Shown here piece by piece: positions 46,576 to 57,982 of a stretch of DNA of 64,000 nucleotides. The notes under the pieces were generated by a model. It was not told the origin of the DNA and did not search any database. It saw only the letters and a program-made list of their open reading frames with translations. This DNA is from Flaccisagitta enflata (lineage: Eukaryota; Chaetognatha; Sagittoidea; Aphragmophora). The stretch lies in assembly GCA_965153355.1 (NCBI GenBank), contig OZ231126.1:111600001-111664000 (forward strand). Direction: 5' to 3'. Both the position numbers and the translations under genes were made by a program. Positions within the stretch are counted from its first letter, which is position 1, and the number at the start of each line of letters is the position of its first letter.

Positions 46576-46804
46576 GAATTGTTAAAGTCATGTAAAATGA
46601 TATAAAAATTAGGGTTGTTCCAAGGGTTCGGCTTGGAGGGCAAACAACAACAAATGTTCTTGTTTCGGCCCTTGTTTCGGATTGTACAAATGTTTTAGCA
46701 AAATGCCGAAGTATTCTTCCGAAGGTTTTGTTACTTAAATCAAGTTGATTTTGCTGACGAACAGGGATATTACGGACAAAAACGGACAAAAAAATGTTCT
46801 GCTG

Positions 46805-46909
46805 CCGATGAAAGAGAGAGAGAGATTCTTGTGTGTGTGTGTTTGTGTGTGTTTGTGTGTGTTTTTGTATGTGTGTTTGTGTGTGTGTATGTGTGTGTGT
46901 ATGTGTGTA

Positions 46910-46972
<63 letters not shown>
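46805..46972. repeat. (GA)n-(GT)n compound microsatellite
   Basis: A short GAGA run, then GT interrupted by TTTGT and TAT; perfect from about 46922. Confidence 0.97.
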
Positions 46973-46974
<2 letters not shown>

Positions 46975-46995
46975 ACACATCGAGCAAAGTCAGTA

Positions 46996-47130
46996 AACAA
47001 GGCCAAGTAGGCCAATAAGGTGCGACGTGTGGATCGTCAAACAAATGCGTTGCCAACCAACCAACCGACTGACCAATCAACCAACTGACGGACAGAGCCA
47101 GTTATAGAGGTGCTTTGTCACATCTAAAAA
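46996..47130 (+). repeat. dispersed hairpin repeat, short form
   Basis: AACAAGGCCAAGTAGGCC, CCAACCAACCGACTGACC, hairpin GAGGTGCTTTGTCACATC, then TAAAAA. Confidence 0.9.
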
Positions 47131-47308
47131 TATTCTTGAGTGAAAAAACATCCAATGGATTGTCCAATGGATGATTCAACTGATTGTGCAATGGAAGATC
47201 CACCAAAAAAGGATAGCGGTGCGTCGCGGAGAGGAAAATCAAAGGCAGGGAGAAAAAAATCAAAAGCGACTCAATTATAGACACCGCCGCTTTTTTAATA
47301 TTCTGATG

Positions 47309-47575
47309 TTTTTAGTCGCGTGCTACGCGACTCTACACCCCGCTTTGTCGGTCCTTCCGTCGGTCCGTCGGTCCGTCCGTCACACTATTTTTTTGGTTTT
47401 TTTTTGCGGTTTTTGGCCTTACTATTCCTGCCCAATGATCTGGTGACCTCAGTTATGGCCCCTGCCCACCCACACGCGCCTGGGGTAGCCGTGTATCCGG
47501 CCTTGTTAATGAATGCGTTACCGACCGACCGACCAACAGACAGCCTATTTTACAAATGCGAGGATGCATCTAAAA
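47309..47575 (-). repeat. dispersed hairpin repeat, long form, plus a partial short copy
   Basis: 47309-47508: TTTTTAGTCGCGTGCTACGCG hairpin, GTCGGTCCGTCCGTC, CCCCTGCCCACCCACACG, CCGGCCTTGTT. 47509-47575 is a short-form remnant in the opposite orientation (GCGTTACCGACCGACC to GCATCTAAAAA). Confidence 0.85.
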
Positions 47576-47651
47576 ATGAAAAATTTCTTAGAATGACAAA
47601 GAATGACCCTAAATGAGATTGACTGGGAATGACCTTAATTTACGTAAATTG

Positions 47652-47872
47652 ACATAAAAAAAAGGCTGGATACACGGCTACCCCAGTCGCGTGCGGGTGG
47701 GCAAGGGCCGTACTTGAGGTCACTTGATCACTTGGGCAGGAGCAGTGAGGCCATAGACCGTAAAAACCCCAAAAAAGTAAAGTATGACCTACAGACGGAC
47801 CAACGGACCAACAGACTGGTGGATGGACCGACAACGGGAATGTAGATGGTGTAGCACGCGATTAAAAAAATA
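47652..47872 (+). repeat. dispersed hairpin repeat, long form
   Basis: GGCTGGATACACGGCTACC, GGGTGGGCAAGGGCC, GACGGACCAACGGACC, hairpin end GTAGCACGCGATTAAAAA. A half copy follows at about 47975-48045. Confidence 0.8.
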
Positions 47873-48133
47873 AATAACAAAATTTACTAAAATGCTAAAA
47901 TAAACTAAAATGACTATGACTTGGAATGACTTAGTACGACATGACTAAAAGAAATAAGTTTGATTAAAGTCGAAGTGTGACAGACAGACGGTAAGACAGC
48001 CGGATGGACAAATCAGGGTGTAGAGTTGCGTTCATGCTACTAAAAACAGCATCATTAATTCTGGGAAGACGTACACACAGACGTATAAGGCTGCGTATTC
48101 CGCTGCGTCGCCGCTGTGCAAAACGAGTCAGTG

Positions 48134-48875
48134 TGTAGAGAACGCGCGACCGCGGAATGAGAAACTCTGTACTTATGCGTTGCTCTTTTTTTTGTATTTG
48201 TATTTCATCACGACGCCGCCATTTTGTTTGGCGCGCAGAAGCGCCGACGCAGCAGCAAATCATAAATATTACTACCAAACGCTGTACACGGAGAGGCGAT
48301 CTCTCATTGGTCCATGGTCTCGCACGCTTATTCTTGTATTCGTATCCAAATATTGGTTATGGTCCGAGTCGCTTTTGATATTCAGTTGTTAACTCTCACG
48401 CCGATAAGACGTCCTCTCAATTTTATGCTTGAATTGTTGTGACATTACTTGATCTCCAGTGACTTTTCTGGAAGGAGAAAAACCGTTTGCATAAATAAGC
48501 AAGTATAAGAAACTACGAAAAACGACTGTTGTTAAAAGTGCTATGAAGTGTTGGCAAAAGGCGTTGCCAATAGGACTCGAAATATAAAAGTGTTGTTCAG
48601 AGGAGGACGATATCCTAGGACGAATCCTGCGACAAATCCGAGGACAAGCCTACCGGACAACATCGGATCAAGACATTACGTGGAAGGACATTCCTTCATT
48701 GTCCCGCCCATTTTTACGCCATCTACCGACGTCTGGATAGCGAAGTGGAGGACAATACATTTATAAGGATACGAGTCAGTTCTTGCGGGGGTTTGGTGAG
48801 TTCTCTCTTTCTTATCATCATCATTTACCGATGCGTCTCTTTTTGTGTTTCGAGTCTCAGTTTTGAGCCTCATGA
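48134..48875 (+). repeat. 5' LTR of element A
   Basis: TGTAGAGAACGCGCGACC to GAGCCTCATGA. It contains GCCAATAGG and TATAAAAG. Differences from the 3' LTR: A/G near 48544 and C/T near 48663. Confidence 0.95.
48566..48590 (+). promoter_or_regulatory. CCAAT box and TATAAAAG in the LTR
   Basis: GCCAATAGG lies about 12 bp before TATAAAAG (48583-48590). This is the best promoter candidate in the LTR, which would place the U3/R boundary near 48610. The same block is at about 53151-53175. Confidence 0.6.
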
Positions 48876-48877
48876 TC

Positions 48878-48893
48878 TGGTGCATCGGCCGGG
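48878..48893 (+). other. primer-binding site of element A
   Basis: TGGTGCATCGGCCGGG starts with TGG, complementary to the CCA end of a tRNA, two bases after the LTR. Related element B has TGGTGCATAAGCGGCG at the same place. Confidence 0.8.
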
Positions 48894-49774
48894 AAAAAAG
48901 ATTTTCATTTTCTATAAGAACCCAGCCGTTTTAGCGTCGCCAACCCGCAAGAATATTCACTTAAAATTTGCCGTAAGATTAGATCATGTGTTTCCGTCTA
49001 TTGAATTAGAGATTCAGATTTAGAAGGAAGGCTCGACGCCATTTGGCAAGTAGTGGCAGTACTAGAGTAAAGGTGCGAATAGGAGTATGAAGGTGGGTTT
49101 GAGATCGGGATTAAACCCATCATTCTGCCTACTCCGATCTTCTTGAACCGGAAACTTCCACACAGACTATAGGGACAACGTCATTCCTAGGCCTAAGGAC
49201 ACTAAGTTGTCGAAGCGTTGGTCCAACTAAGACATAGGCTCTAGTTTAAAAGAGTTAACACGAGATCATTTTGTTTCCACGTTTTCCCGATTAAAAAGAA
49301 GAAGAAAGCAAACTTAAGTGAAGAAAATAAAATACCCGTTATCCTCTAAAATCATGCATTGGTCTTGATCCGCATATATTAGCTTCTCTTTCTATGAAAT
49401 AGCACTGAGATCAAGTGATTCTTTTGCTTTTATCGCGTCTTGACAGAAGATTCTGTCATTCATTGATTTTATCCGTTTCAGTTTTTATCCGTTGAAGTGA
49501 GACAAGTCAACATTTGATTGAAAGGCTTCATGCAGCCTTAGTCCGTTGTACATACAGTCCGATCTGTATATATTTTCGAGCATCATATACAGTTTTCACC
49601 GTAGGTAATCATAGTTCGTTTTGGAGCCGTTTCAGGTCGTAAGTGGGGAATTTTGTTTTTCACGTCTCTGGCATCTCAGCCTTCGGTCCGGCAGTTTCAA
49701 GCGAAGGGGTTTAAAATTCCGTCATACTTCAAAAAAAAAATTTTTGAGCTAAGAATTTATATTAGTCTATCAAA

Positions 49775-50899
49775 ATGTCGACTGCTGGTGCAAGCTCGAC
49801 AACGCCTACTCTCACAAACACAGGTGCGGGTGCAAATGCAGGGCCCCATCAGCAACAGCAGCAGCCCCCGGCGCCCCCAACTGACCCCATGGAGATGATC
49901 GCTCAGGCTATGCAGAAGTTGGCTGATCTTCAGGTGGGGGCTAGTCAGAACAACACCCCCAGAGTTAGGGCGATTAATTGTAGGCCATATGTCATGGGCC
50001 AGGATTTTGGGACATACATAGTTTACTTTGAGGAGAATACTCGTTCGGCCCACAATTATCCGCCGGGAGATATAAGGTTGGACGATGCTTATTGCACGTG
50101 GATAGGGTCCAAATTGGAGGTTGGAGCAACCCTGACAGCCTACAACACACTTGCTACGGCGACCAAGAGGAACTGGCCCCTTCTTAAATCCGAGTTGAGC
50201 AGGTTGTTCATGAATGAGGAGGAAAAGCAGAGGTTTTTGAGTAACCCCGCTGCCCCAGGGAGGAAGGGACGGAGTCTGCTTGAATACAGGAATGAGATCA
50301 CCCGCCTAGTTGACCTTTACCAGCCAGATTTGAAAGGCGTCCCCTCTGAATATCAGAGGCAATTAGTCGACCGCTTCATAAGTGGCCTGGAAGGGGCAGA
50401 TTTGCAGAGAAAGCTCAGGTTCTATTGCAGACGTGACAAACTGACTTTACAGCATGCTTACGACTATGCCGTCGATTATGAGTCCACTGCGGTGGAGGAA
50501 AAGGTGAAGGAAATGGCCGCTGTTGCGAGGTATCCTCAATATAATGCAGTCGCCCCTACTGAGTACCCCCAAATGGGCAGACCAATCTCAACCCCCGGTA
50601 TTTTGAGGCCATCATCAATGGATGTTTTTCAAAAGGCGGTTGACCCAAGGGTTCACTCAAACACTCTCGCCATTGAACAATTAAAGGCAGGACAGGCAAA
50701 GTTGACGGACAGTTTGGATTCACACCGGAAGCAGGTTGAAGAAAATAGGAGGGAAGATAGGAAGTTCATGGAGGAAAAGTTTGGAACGCTTGAATTTCTT
50801 CTGACTGCCTCTCAAGCTACGACCACCACTGACCCCGCCCCACAACTTTCTGCAACTGGGCCACAGGCACCTGGACCACATTACCCCCGGCATTTTTAG
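49775..50899 (+). CDS. gag: Gag polyprotein of element A, intact, 374 aa
   Basis: Gag would assemble cytoplasmic particles around element RNA. ATG 49775 is followed by a Gly/Ala/Gln/Pro-rich N-terminus (to about residue 40). The capsid-like helical domain spans about residues 45-250: SELSRLFMNEEEKQRF, YQRQLVDRFISGLEG and KLRFYCRRDKLTLQHAYDYA. A charged coiled-coil stretch follows near residues 295-345, then a Pro/Ala tail. There is no CCHC zinc knuckle, no protease and no frameshift site into pol. The best relative is the gag at 55400-56395 (shared TWIG.KLE, SEYQRQLV.RFI.GL). Gypsy-like by fold and 4-bp duplication, but unproven. The 900-bp leader between PBS and ATG is long and may hold packaging signals. 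Confidence 0.88.
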   Translation: MSTAGASSTTPTLTNTGAGANAGPHQQQQQPPAPPTDPMEMIAQAMQKLADLQVGASQNNTPRVRAINCRPYVMGQDFGTYIVYFEENTRSAHNYPPGDIRLDDAYCTWIGSKLEVGATLTAYNTLATATKRNWPLLKSELSRLFMNEEEKQRFLSNPAAPGRKGRSLLEYRNEITRLVDLYQPDLKGVPSEYQRQLVDRFISGLEGADLQRKLRFYCRRDKLTLQHAYDYAVDYESTAVEEKVKEMAAVARYPQYNAVAPTEYPQMGRPISTPGILRPSSMDVFQKAVDPRVHSNTLAIEQLKAGQAKLTDSLDSHRKQVEENRREDRKFMEEKFGTLEFLLTASQATTTTDPAPQLSATGPQAPGPHYPRHF

Positions 50900-52718
50900 C
50901 TGTCGACGGCGTTACATTGGCAGGCGCCGCTGGGACGAACCATTGCAAACATTGTTGTAAATATAGGTAGTATATCAGCGAATACGTAGCCATGGTCACG
51001 AAGCTGTGTTCAGTTGTATTTCAGCACCACTTACTTTAAGGAATGTCTGTGCGTGGTCGTCCGTTGACCCCCGTCAACGCATGTGCTGCCCACAGGTGAT
51101 TTTATCGGGAAGAGGAGAATTGGTTTAAATTGAAATGGGAATTCATGGACAACTCCAAAAAGATACCTACTCTAGAAGTGCACCACCTTGATATACCTCC
51201 CACCCACCCTGTCTTCTAAACTTCTCTACTTCCAGCCCAGTCTTCATCAGTTCAATCTGAGCTTGTAAGCCTACGCATCTGCCTGTTGTTACTTCTTTCC
51301 AGGTTGCCTACGAATCACTGCCCACGCTTTTGGCCTATCAGTTTACAATCACTTCAATTACAGCCTTCTAAGAGATTACCGATAGCGCTGATAATATTAA
51401 ATCATTCCGAGTCACATGTAAATACGAGTCGTAGTAAGACAAAAACTAGTTAAAATATAGATTTGATCGATCTTTTTTTTTTTTCCTTTTAAGATTACAT
51501 GGGGGCCCCTTCGCGAGTCTGCCGCATTTGGTGGTGAGTTCCAGAATGTCGGCTCTCAAGTGGTATTCCAGAATGTTTTCTATGATTACTTTAGTCAAAT
51601 GCTTGATATAATTTCTCATATTCATAAGGAGATAAAGGCGTGAAAAGTGGAGTTTACCAAAGGAGATTATTACATTCGCTCGCTCGCTCAAAGGGAATAA
51701 AATGCTGCCAGAATAAATTTTGTCGATGATCACGCGAGCTGACCAAATTGACAAATGTCGTATTTACCATTTCGCCCTCAATTTGGCATTCGTTGATGAC
51801 ACATGAATATCAAACACACATGCTGATTAACATTAACAATGACGAGTTGGATGTGATGTGTACATAAAGAAATGTATCAGCAAGGGAAAGAGTATCGGAG
51901 TTAACAGGTTGAATATATACTAATCCAAGTGATGTGATGTGGATGAAGTCTTAAGGTTTAAAATGTAATTTTGCTTTTTTTCAGATGTATCGGAATCCAA
52001 ACTGACGGCCTTTTAGGCGTCATGGTCGCCATTTCTGGGCTTGTGACCGCATTTTGGTCGGAGCCCATCAATGCCGACTGTCGATATCTGATTCAAATGA
52101 AAAAAAATGGGATCTAAGATATATTCAGGAAAGATAACATTCAGATTGATCGTTGAACCGGTTTGATAGTTTGGAATGGAAAGTCAAAGTTTATCCGTAC
52201 CCTAGTGACAAGGTGTTTGAAGTTTGAGTAAGAATGGAGTGAAGGGAGTGGGGAGGGATTTCTCTTTCCCTCTCTCAGATATGCGAAGAACGCTTTCGAA
52301 TCAACCCGCTTTGGATCCAACTACTTTCAATTTCGATGGACGTTTCATGGATAACGTTTGAACTCTGAACGAATGAACGGCGCCGCTCTGGGCGCAAAAA
52401 CACTTTCGATTCGGCTGAAGATTTCGCGTACTGCCACTTCCGATGAAGAAGACCCGCGTGGCAGGAGAGCAACATCAAGAGACATTCAAACTCACGCCTT
52501 GTCCTTTCATCAACGACGTCGGTCGGTCGGCGTCGAACGTCAACGATAAACGAGAAATAGAAATCCCAACGTTTGAAGAAGAAACGGAACTGAAATTATT
52601 GAGTCTAGTGGATCATCATCGCGTCACAAGAACAATGATGACGTCATCAAGAACACGAACATTTATACAAGCTCAAGACGGACTCGGAGGACCTCGACTT
52701 AAGGGGGGGGGGAGTCGA
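50900..52718 (+). other. non-coding 3' internal region and polypurine tract of element A
   Basis: No pol-like frame in any phase. It ends AAGGGGGGGGGGAGTCGA at about 52701-52718, the polypurine tract. 51960-52720 is homologous to the 3' internal part of family B, so it is conserved without coding. Confidence 0.8.
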
Positions 52719-53460
52719 TGTAGAGAACGCGCGACCGCGGAATGAGAAACTCTGTACTTATGCGTTGCTCTTTTTTTTGTATTTGTATTTCATCACGACG
52801 CCGCCATTTTGTTTGGCGCGCAGAAGCGCCGACGCAGCAGCAAATCATAAATATTACTACCAAACGCTGTACACGGAGAGGCGATCTCTCATTGGTCCAT
52901 GGTCTCGCACGCTTATTCTTGTATTCGTATCCAAATATTGGTTATGGTCCGAGTCGCTTTTGATATTCAGTTGTTAACTCTCACGCCGATAAGACGTCCT
53001 CTCAATTTTATGCTTGAATTGTTGTGACATTACTTGATCTCCAGTGACTTTTCTGGAAGGAGAAAAACCGTTTGCATAAATAAGCAAGTATAAGAAACTA
53101 CGAAAAACGACTGTTGTTAAAAGTGCTGTGAAGTGTTGGCAAAAGGCGTTGCCAATAGGACTCGAAATATAAAAGTGTTGTTCAGAGGAGGACGATATCC
53201 TAGGACGAATCCTGCGACAAATCCGAGGACAAGCCTACCGGACAACATTGGATCAAGACATTACGTGGAAGGACATTCCTTCATTGTCCCGCCCATTTTT
53301 ACGCCATCTACCGACGTCTGGATAGCGAAGTGGAGGACAATACATTTATAAGGATACGAGTCAGTTCTTGCGGGGGTTTGGTGAGTTCTCTCTTTCTTAT
53401 CATCATCATTTACCGATGCGTCTCTTTTTGTGTTTCGAGTCTCAGTTTTGAGCCTCATGA
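52719..53460 (+). repeat. 3' LTR of element A
   Basis: Same 742-bp length and order as the 5' LTR. Followed by AGTG. Confidence 0.95.
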
Positions 53461-53464
53461 AGTG

Positions 53465-54116
53465 ATTTATATACATGTGTGCGTATGCGTGTGAGTGGTG
53501 CGCGTATTAACTAGTCAGTGAGGGTTCAAAAGGCCCTCTTCCCTTTATTTGAGTTACAGTATAGTGAAGGATATTGTTCCACCTATCATATAGTGAACAA
53601 CAATATTCTTCACATTCGGCTTACATTCGTTCAAGGGTAAATAAACCTCGGCTTACACTCGTACAAGGGTAAAAATCACCCTTGGAACATGCCTAATAAA
53701 AATAATAATAACTATCAAAATTAGATACAAAATTTTTAAAATTAGGCAAAATTAAATGCTATCATCATAAATCATGTAAACACAGTATAGCTTTAACTCT
53801 TGTGTATAAATAGATTTCAATTACAATTTACCAAAAACTTGTAAATTAATAAATCATTTAAATAAATAATGCAGTTTTAGAATATAGTAACTATATACTT
53901 TTAAATAGGTAATGCGTTTTTAATAAAAAAATTTAATTTAATTTTATTAACCTCAGTTTACCAAAATGATCATCATATTTTTATATTACATTTATCTTAA
54001 ATCTTAAAAAAAAATTTAAAATAACTAATTTTTTTTAAGTCGTAAGTTTAAAAATTGAGATATTTGAAATAGGGGAGTTTGACCATAAAAACACTCGGGA
54101 GACAATTCATAATGCA
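53465..54116. other. AT-rich DNA, no gene
   Basis: Two copies of CGGCTTACA(T/C)TCGT.CAAGGGTAA at 53610-53670; otherwise unassigned. Confidence 0.5.
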
Positions 54117-54535
54117 CTTTTCAGGTGCGAAGCACCTCCATAACTGGCTGTGTCCATCGGTTGGTCTGTTGGTCGGTCGCGTCGGGTAACGCATTCGTTC
54201 GACGATCCACGCGTCGCACCTTATTGGCCTACTTGACCTTGTTTTCTCATAAGAACCTGATTAATCAGAAAACACGTAAGCTTTAATTTGCTTTAAAATC
54301 AAGACCAACATAGTACATTTAGATATTGCTACCTTTTAAAACATTTCTGAAGACAAGGCAATATAGGCCAATGTGCGCGACGTGTGAATCGTCAAACAAA
54401 TGCGTTACCCAACCAAGCAACTGACCAACCGACGGACAAAGCTTTTTAAAAATGTGAGTTCCGCAAAATATAATGCTCTTTTTAGTCATGAACTACGCGA
54501 CTCCACCCCGCTTCGTCCGTCCATCTGATAGTGTT
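54117..54535. repeat. three hairpin-repeat copies or pieces
   Basis: 54117-54245 is a short-form copy on the minus strand (AGGTGCGAAGCACCTCC to GACCTTGTT). 54354-54465 is a decayed short-form copy on the plus strand (ACAAGGCAATATAGGCC). 54478-54535 is the hairpin end of a long-form copy (TTTTTAGTCATGAACTACGCG). Confidence 0.8.
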
Positions 54536-55399
54536 AAAACCAACGCGCTTTGGAAGGCGGGGATTTTCTATTGTCAGAGACTGCTTTCGATCAGGATCGA
54601 TTGGACTTGCGTTTTTTTCAGTTTGTAACGGCTGAAGTCCGCGGCGTAGCAGGAAACGTTTTCATTGAACCGTCTCTTACGCAAGAAATAAACATTATTT
54701 CATAATGATTTTTGCTAAAGTCAGAAAGCGCGTGACGTCTGCTCTCTGAAAATCTATGTCTGACGTCATTCCGTTAAGATTAGAGGTCTCAAGGGGTACT
54801 TCTTAGAGGTAGTTGAGTCTAAAACAAAAGGCATTTTCGACTCGAAGTCAATTTCTCATTGGGCGAAATCGGTCTCTAAGTAGGGTAGACTTTAACATCG
54901 CCGTAAGAGAACAACAAGCTCAGACCAAACTCAGCTGCACCTACTTCCAATGGAATGAAACACTCATATGCATCAGACCGCCAAAATCCTCATCCGAAGA
55001 CAGCAATACTCAAACGCCTTTCCCGATAATTACAAATCACCGTCTCTGATGAAACAACTTTCCGGTTGAATAGACAAACCCAAGAAATAGCAAAACCGTC
55101 ATTTGTATATTTTAGTACTATATTTTTTTTCAACTGTATCGATTATTGATGGAAGGCACTTGGCAGGCTCAAACCCGGTAAGTTAAAGAGCCCTACAAGT
55201 GTCCGCCATGACGACCAAGAAGGCCGTCACTTCAAAATCTAGATACATTGAAAAAAATGATCCAAATTCATATGAAGTCAGCTCGAACAAAACTGGATAA
55301 AACTTGAGACAGGAAGAGAAAGAGATAGAATAGACATGAGAAAAAATCAGGTTAACCTTCTATAACTTTTATGTACAAATATGTACAACTTGCGCATAT
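54536..55399 (-). mobile_element. 3' internal piece of element B, limit unclear
   Basis: 55130-55250 matches 35240-35425 and 51985-52100 (GACGGCC, GTCGTCATGG). Left of about 55130 homology to the family is not clear and the 3' LTR is absent at this end. Confidence 0.5.
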
Positions 55400-56395
55400 T
55401 TAGACTGAATACTCCTCAAACTCGCTTGACTCGTCCATCTCTTGATGCTGACTTAGGATGAGCGCCTCCAAACGATCAAACTTACTTTCCACGTAAGAGC
55501 GAAATTCCTGGGACTCTTCCTCCACCTGTTGCTGGAAAGACATGAAACTCTCCTCTAATTCCGCCTGACCTGCCCTCAACTCTTCGATGGCAACCGCATT
55601 TCGCTCAACTTGATCAACCTCTGCGCTGGTTTGAATGCCACAAACCGCATCTGATCTGAGATGTGACTGTTGCGGTGTTCTGATCCTGGATGGATACTTT
55701 GTGGCCGCCACGGATGTAAGTGTAGAAACATGTGCACAGGCCGCGGCTGCTGCAACCAAATCACCTTCTCCTGTGACCTTTGAGGACTCAAAATCGACGG
55801 CATACTCGTATGCGTGGTCAATGGTCATTTTGTCACGCCGGCAATGGAACCTGAGCTTCTGTTGCAACTCCGGATCATTTAAACCGCAAATGAAACGCTC
55901 AACCAACTGGCGCTGATACTCAGATGGAACCTGAATGAGATTGGGCTGGTAGAGGCCAACCATACGAACAAGCTCGTTTCTATAATCAAGGAAAGTCTTG
56001 GATCCTTTTGGGAAACTTCCTGGGTTAGCCAAAAACCGTTGCTTCTCTTCCTCATTCGTAAAGAGCCTGCTCAACTCTGCCCTGAGAACTGGCCAGTCAC
56101 TCTTAGTAGCGGCGGGTAAGGAGCTGTAAATATTCAGAGTGGGACCCATTTCCAACTTTGCGCCAATCCAGGTGCAGAATGCCTCATCCAATCTCAGGTC
56201 ACCTATTGGGTAATTATACGAGGTACGGACATTTTCACAGAAATAATCACAAAAACTGATGAAGTCCTGTCCAATTGTGTAACTATGGCAAGGGACCGAT
56301 CGAACCTGAGGGATATTGCTGTTTCGTATCTGAAGAGAGTTAAGCTGATCCAGTGCCGCAGCAATGTCGTTCAAGGCGGCTTCATTGTCGCCCAT
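55400..56395 (-). CDS. gag: Gag polyprotein of element B, intact, about 331 aa
   Basis: Minus-strand frame; the ATG at 56395 (MGDNEAALNDIAAAL) aligns better than the ATG-like start at 56410. It shares with element A the order SYTIGQDF, RLDEAFCTWIGAKLE, LSRLFTNEEEKQRFLANPG, SEYQRQLVERFICGL and FHCRRDKMTIDHAYEYAVD. It lacks the Gln/Pro-rich N-terminus of A. A coiled-coil and acidic tail (about residues 255-331) ends the protein. No zinc knuckle and no pol follows. Identity to the A protein is roughly half by eye, so the families have been separate for long while both frames stayed open, which suggests selection on gag. Confidence 0.85.
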   Translation of the reverse strand: MGDNEAALNDIAAALDQLNSLQIRNSNIPQVRSVPCHSYTIGQDFISFCDYFCENVRTSYNYPIGDLRLDEAFCTWIGAKLEMGPTLNIYSSLPAATKSDWPVLRAELSRLFTNEEEKQRFLANPGSFPKGSKTFLDYRNELVRMVGLYQPNLIQVPSEYQRQLVERFICGLNDPELQQKLRFHCRRDKMTIDHAYEYAVDFESSKVTGEGDLVAAAAACAHVSTLTSVAATKYPSRIRTPQQSHLRSDAVCGIQTSAEVDQVERNAVAIEELRAGQAELEESFMSFQQQVEEESQEFRSYVESKFDRLEALILSQHQEMDESSEFEEYSV

Positions 56396-57338
56396 TTTTA
56401 ATCTTACCACTCAGACCGCAGGAATGGACCAAAAAAAAATTTAGGGCTAAAATCAACAGGCCACTAAAAACTTAAACCGGATCTAAAAACTTAAGTGAGG
56501 CTAAAATGAACCTTTTGCATCAAGACGCTGCTCCGCCGGAAGAAGTATGCTCCTAGATATAAGTCAAGGAATTTATCCGCTTCCGGAGGTAGCTGCCCGA
56601 GCTCAAAACTCACCCACTTATTCACTGTATAACCATTGAAACTGTTTGTAAAATTACTCTTGACTGCAAACTGATTATTTACAGACTTTTGTACAATTGT
56701 AAAAACGGCTACAGCTTATTCTGTATGTACAACTAGGCTCAGAAGCCTAATAGAAATGGGAGACCGACCTCTTTACTCATTAAGACAATAAGAGTAATGA
56801 AAATATAAAATGATCAATCAACAACGAAATCCTAATGAACAAACGTGCGAGGCGAGGATACAAAGCGAATGCGCGAAATGGAGATAGAAGACGCTTTTCT
56901 GCCCTTCACTTCAATCCTTAATCTAGGACGGGCAAATAGTACAAAACAATCTGATGTTAACTTTTCGAATTTGAGTCTAAGTCTTAAGTGGACAAACGCT
57001 TCGACAACTTATGTCTTGACTTGGCCTAGGAATGACGTTGTCCCTAAAACTGGGCGGAAGTTGCCAGTATTAGAACAGCCGAATATTAGAACAGCAAGAA
57101 TAAACCCGACTTTAAACTGCTTTCAACCCTTCTGTCCAACCTTCACTCGTAGTACTGCCACTACTTGCCAAACGGCGCCGAGCCCTCCTACTACACTGCT
57201 CTCAAATTCGACGGAAGAAAACATTCGATCGGTAAACTTAAAGAAATGAAGTCACAGAATCTTGCAGGCAAGCTACGCGGTAACGGCACGGGTTCGCACG
57301 AAGAATTGACATCTTTCCCGCGCCGCTTATGCACCAGA
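56396..57338 (-). other. leader and primer-binding site of element B
   Basis: TGGTGCATAAGCGGCG (about 57321-57336) follows the LTR by two bases. Blocks such as GGCAAGTAGTGGCAGTACTA, AGGGACAACGTCATTCCTAGG and AAGTTGTCGAAGCGTT match the element A leader, so the leader is conserved. Confidence 0.8.
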
Positions 57339-57978
57339 TAATGAGGCCCCTAAAAGCCTCCAAAGACCACCAAACAAACCCACGGACCTGACCTGACAAT
57401 GCATCGGACTCAGCGGCAGACCAACAGCCCACAAACTCAACCTGCAAGAATGACGCCAAATATCTGCCAAAATGTCTCCTCTGAGCGCCGTGGACGTCCA
57501 AAAGACACCAAAAAGAGACACAAAAAACCGCCGTATCCTTCAAGCCTCCTCTGGCTAAATGTTTATATTTCTGTAGTCTTTTCACTGTTTGTAGTATCGT
57601 TTTTATATCATTTTCGAGTGTTTTATTTCATATTATTTGCTTGTTTATGCACGTCCTTCCATTCGATGGATGTTCGCTGTATCATGAGAAATGTCACATA
57701 AAAATGTTATAAAATCAGGAGAGAGACATCTTAATTGTTCAAGAGGTCGACGACAAATGACAGAAAAAGCCAAAGTTAAAAGTAAACGATCGGACCGGTA
57801 GGATTGTTATGATTCGAAAATATGAGCGAGTATCCTCAGCCAATGAGCGTCCAGACAACAGTGCATGCGCGTTCGGTCAACATCGAGCTAGTTTCTGCGC
57901 AACAATAATAAAATATGGCGGCGGACAAAAGAGCAACGTCCGTAGAATAGCCTCACTTATTCTCGCGCGGTCTCTACA
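57339..57978 (-). repeat. 640-bp 5' LTR of element B
   Basis: Minus strand TGTAGAGACCGCGCG to GGGGCCTCATTA, followed by the PBS. CATA precedes it (plus TATG, 57979-57982). Confidence 0.88.
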
Positions 57979-57982
57979 TATG

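Larger units (their letters stand above)
48134..53460 (+). mobile_element. gag-only LTR retrotransposon, element A (complete, young)
   Basis: 5,327 bp with two 742-bp LTRs that differ at only about two positions, a 4-bp target duplication AGTG (48130-48133, 53461-53464), a primer-binding site two bases after the 5' LTR, an intact gag and a polypurine tract before the 3' LTR. The 1.8 kb after gag contains no protease, reverse transcriptase or integrase. It must use enzymes from another element. The layout recalls the TR-GAG class described in plants. Confidence 0.93.

Noticed and set aside
48157-48378. Small frames repeated in both LTRs of element A
   Set aside because: They are identical because the LTRs are; composition and position fit non-coding U3 sequence.
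49775-50899. A domesticated host gag gene
   Set aside because: It sits inside near-identical LTRs with PBS, polypurine tract and target duplication, so it belongs to a mobile element.
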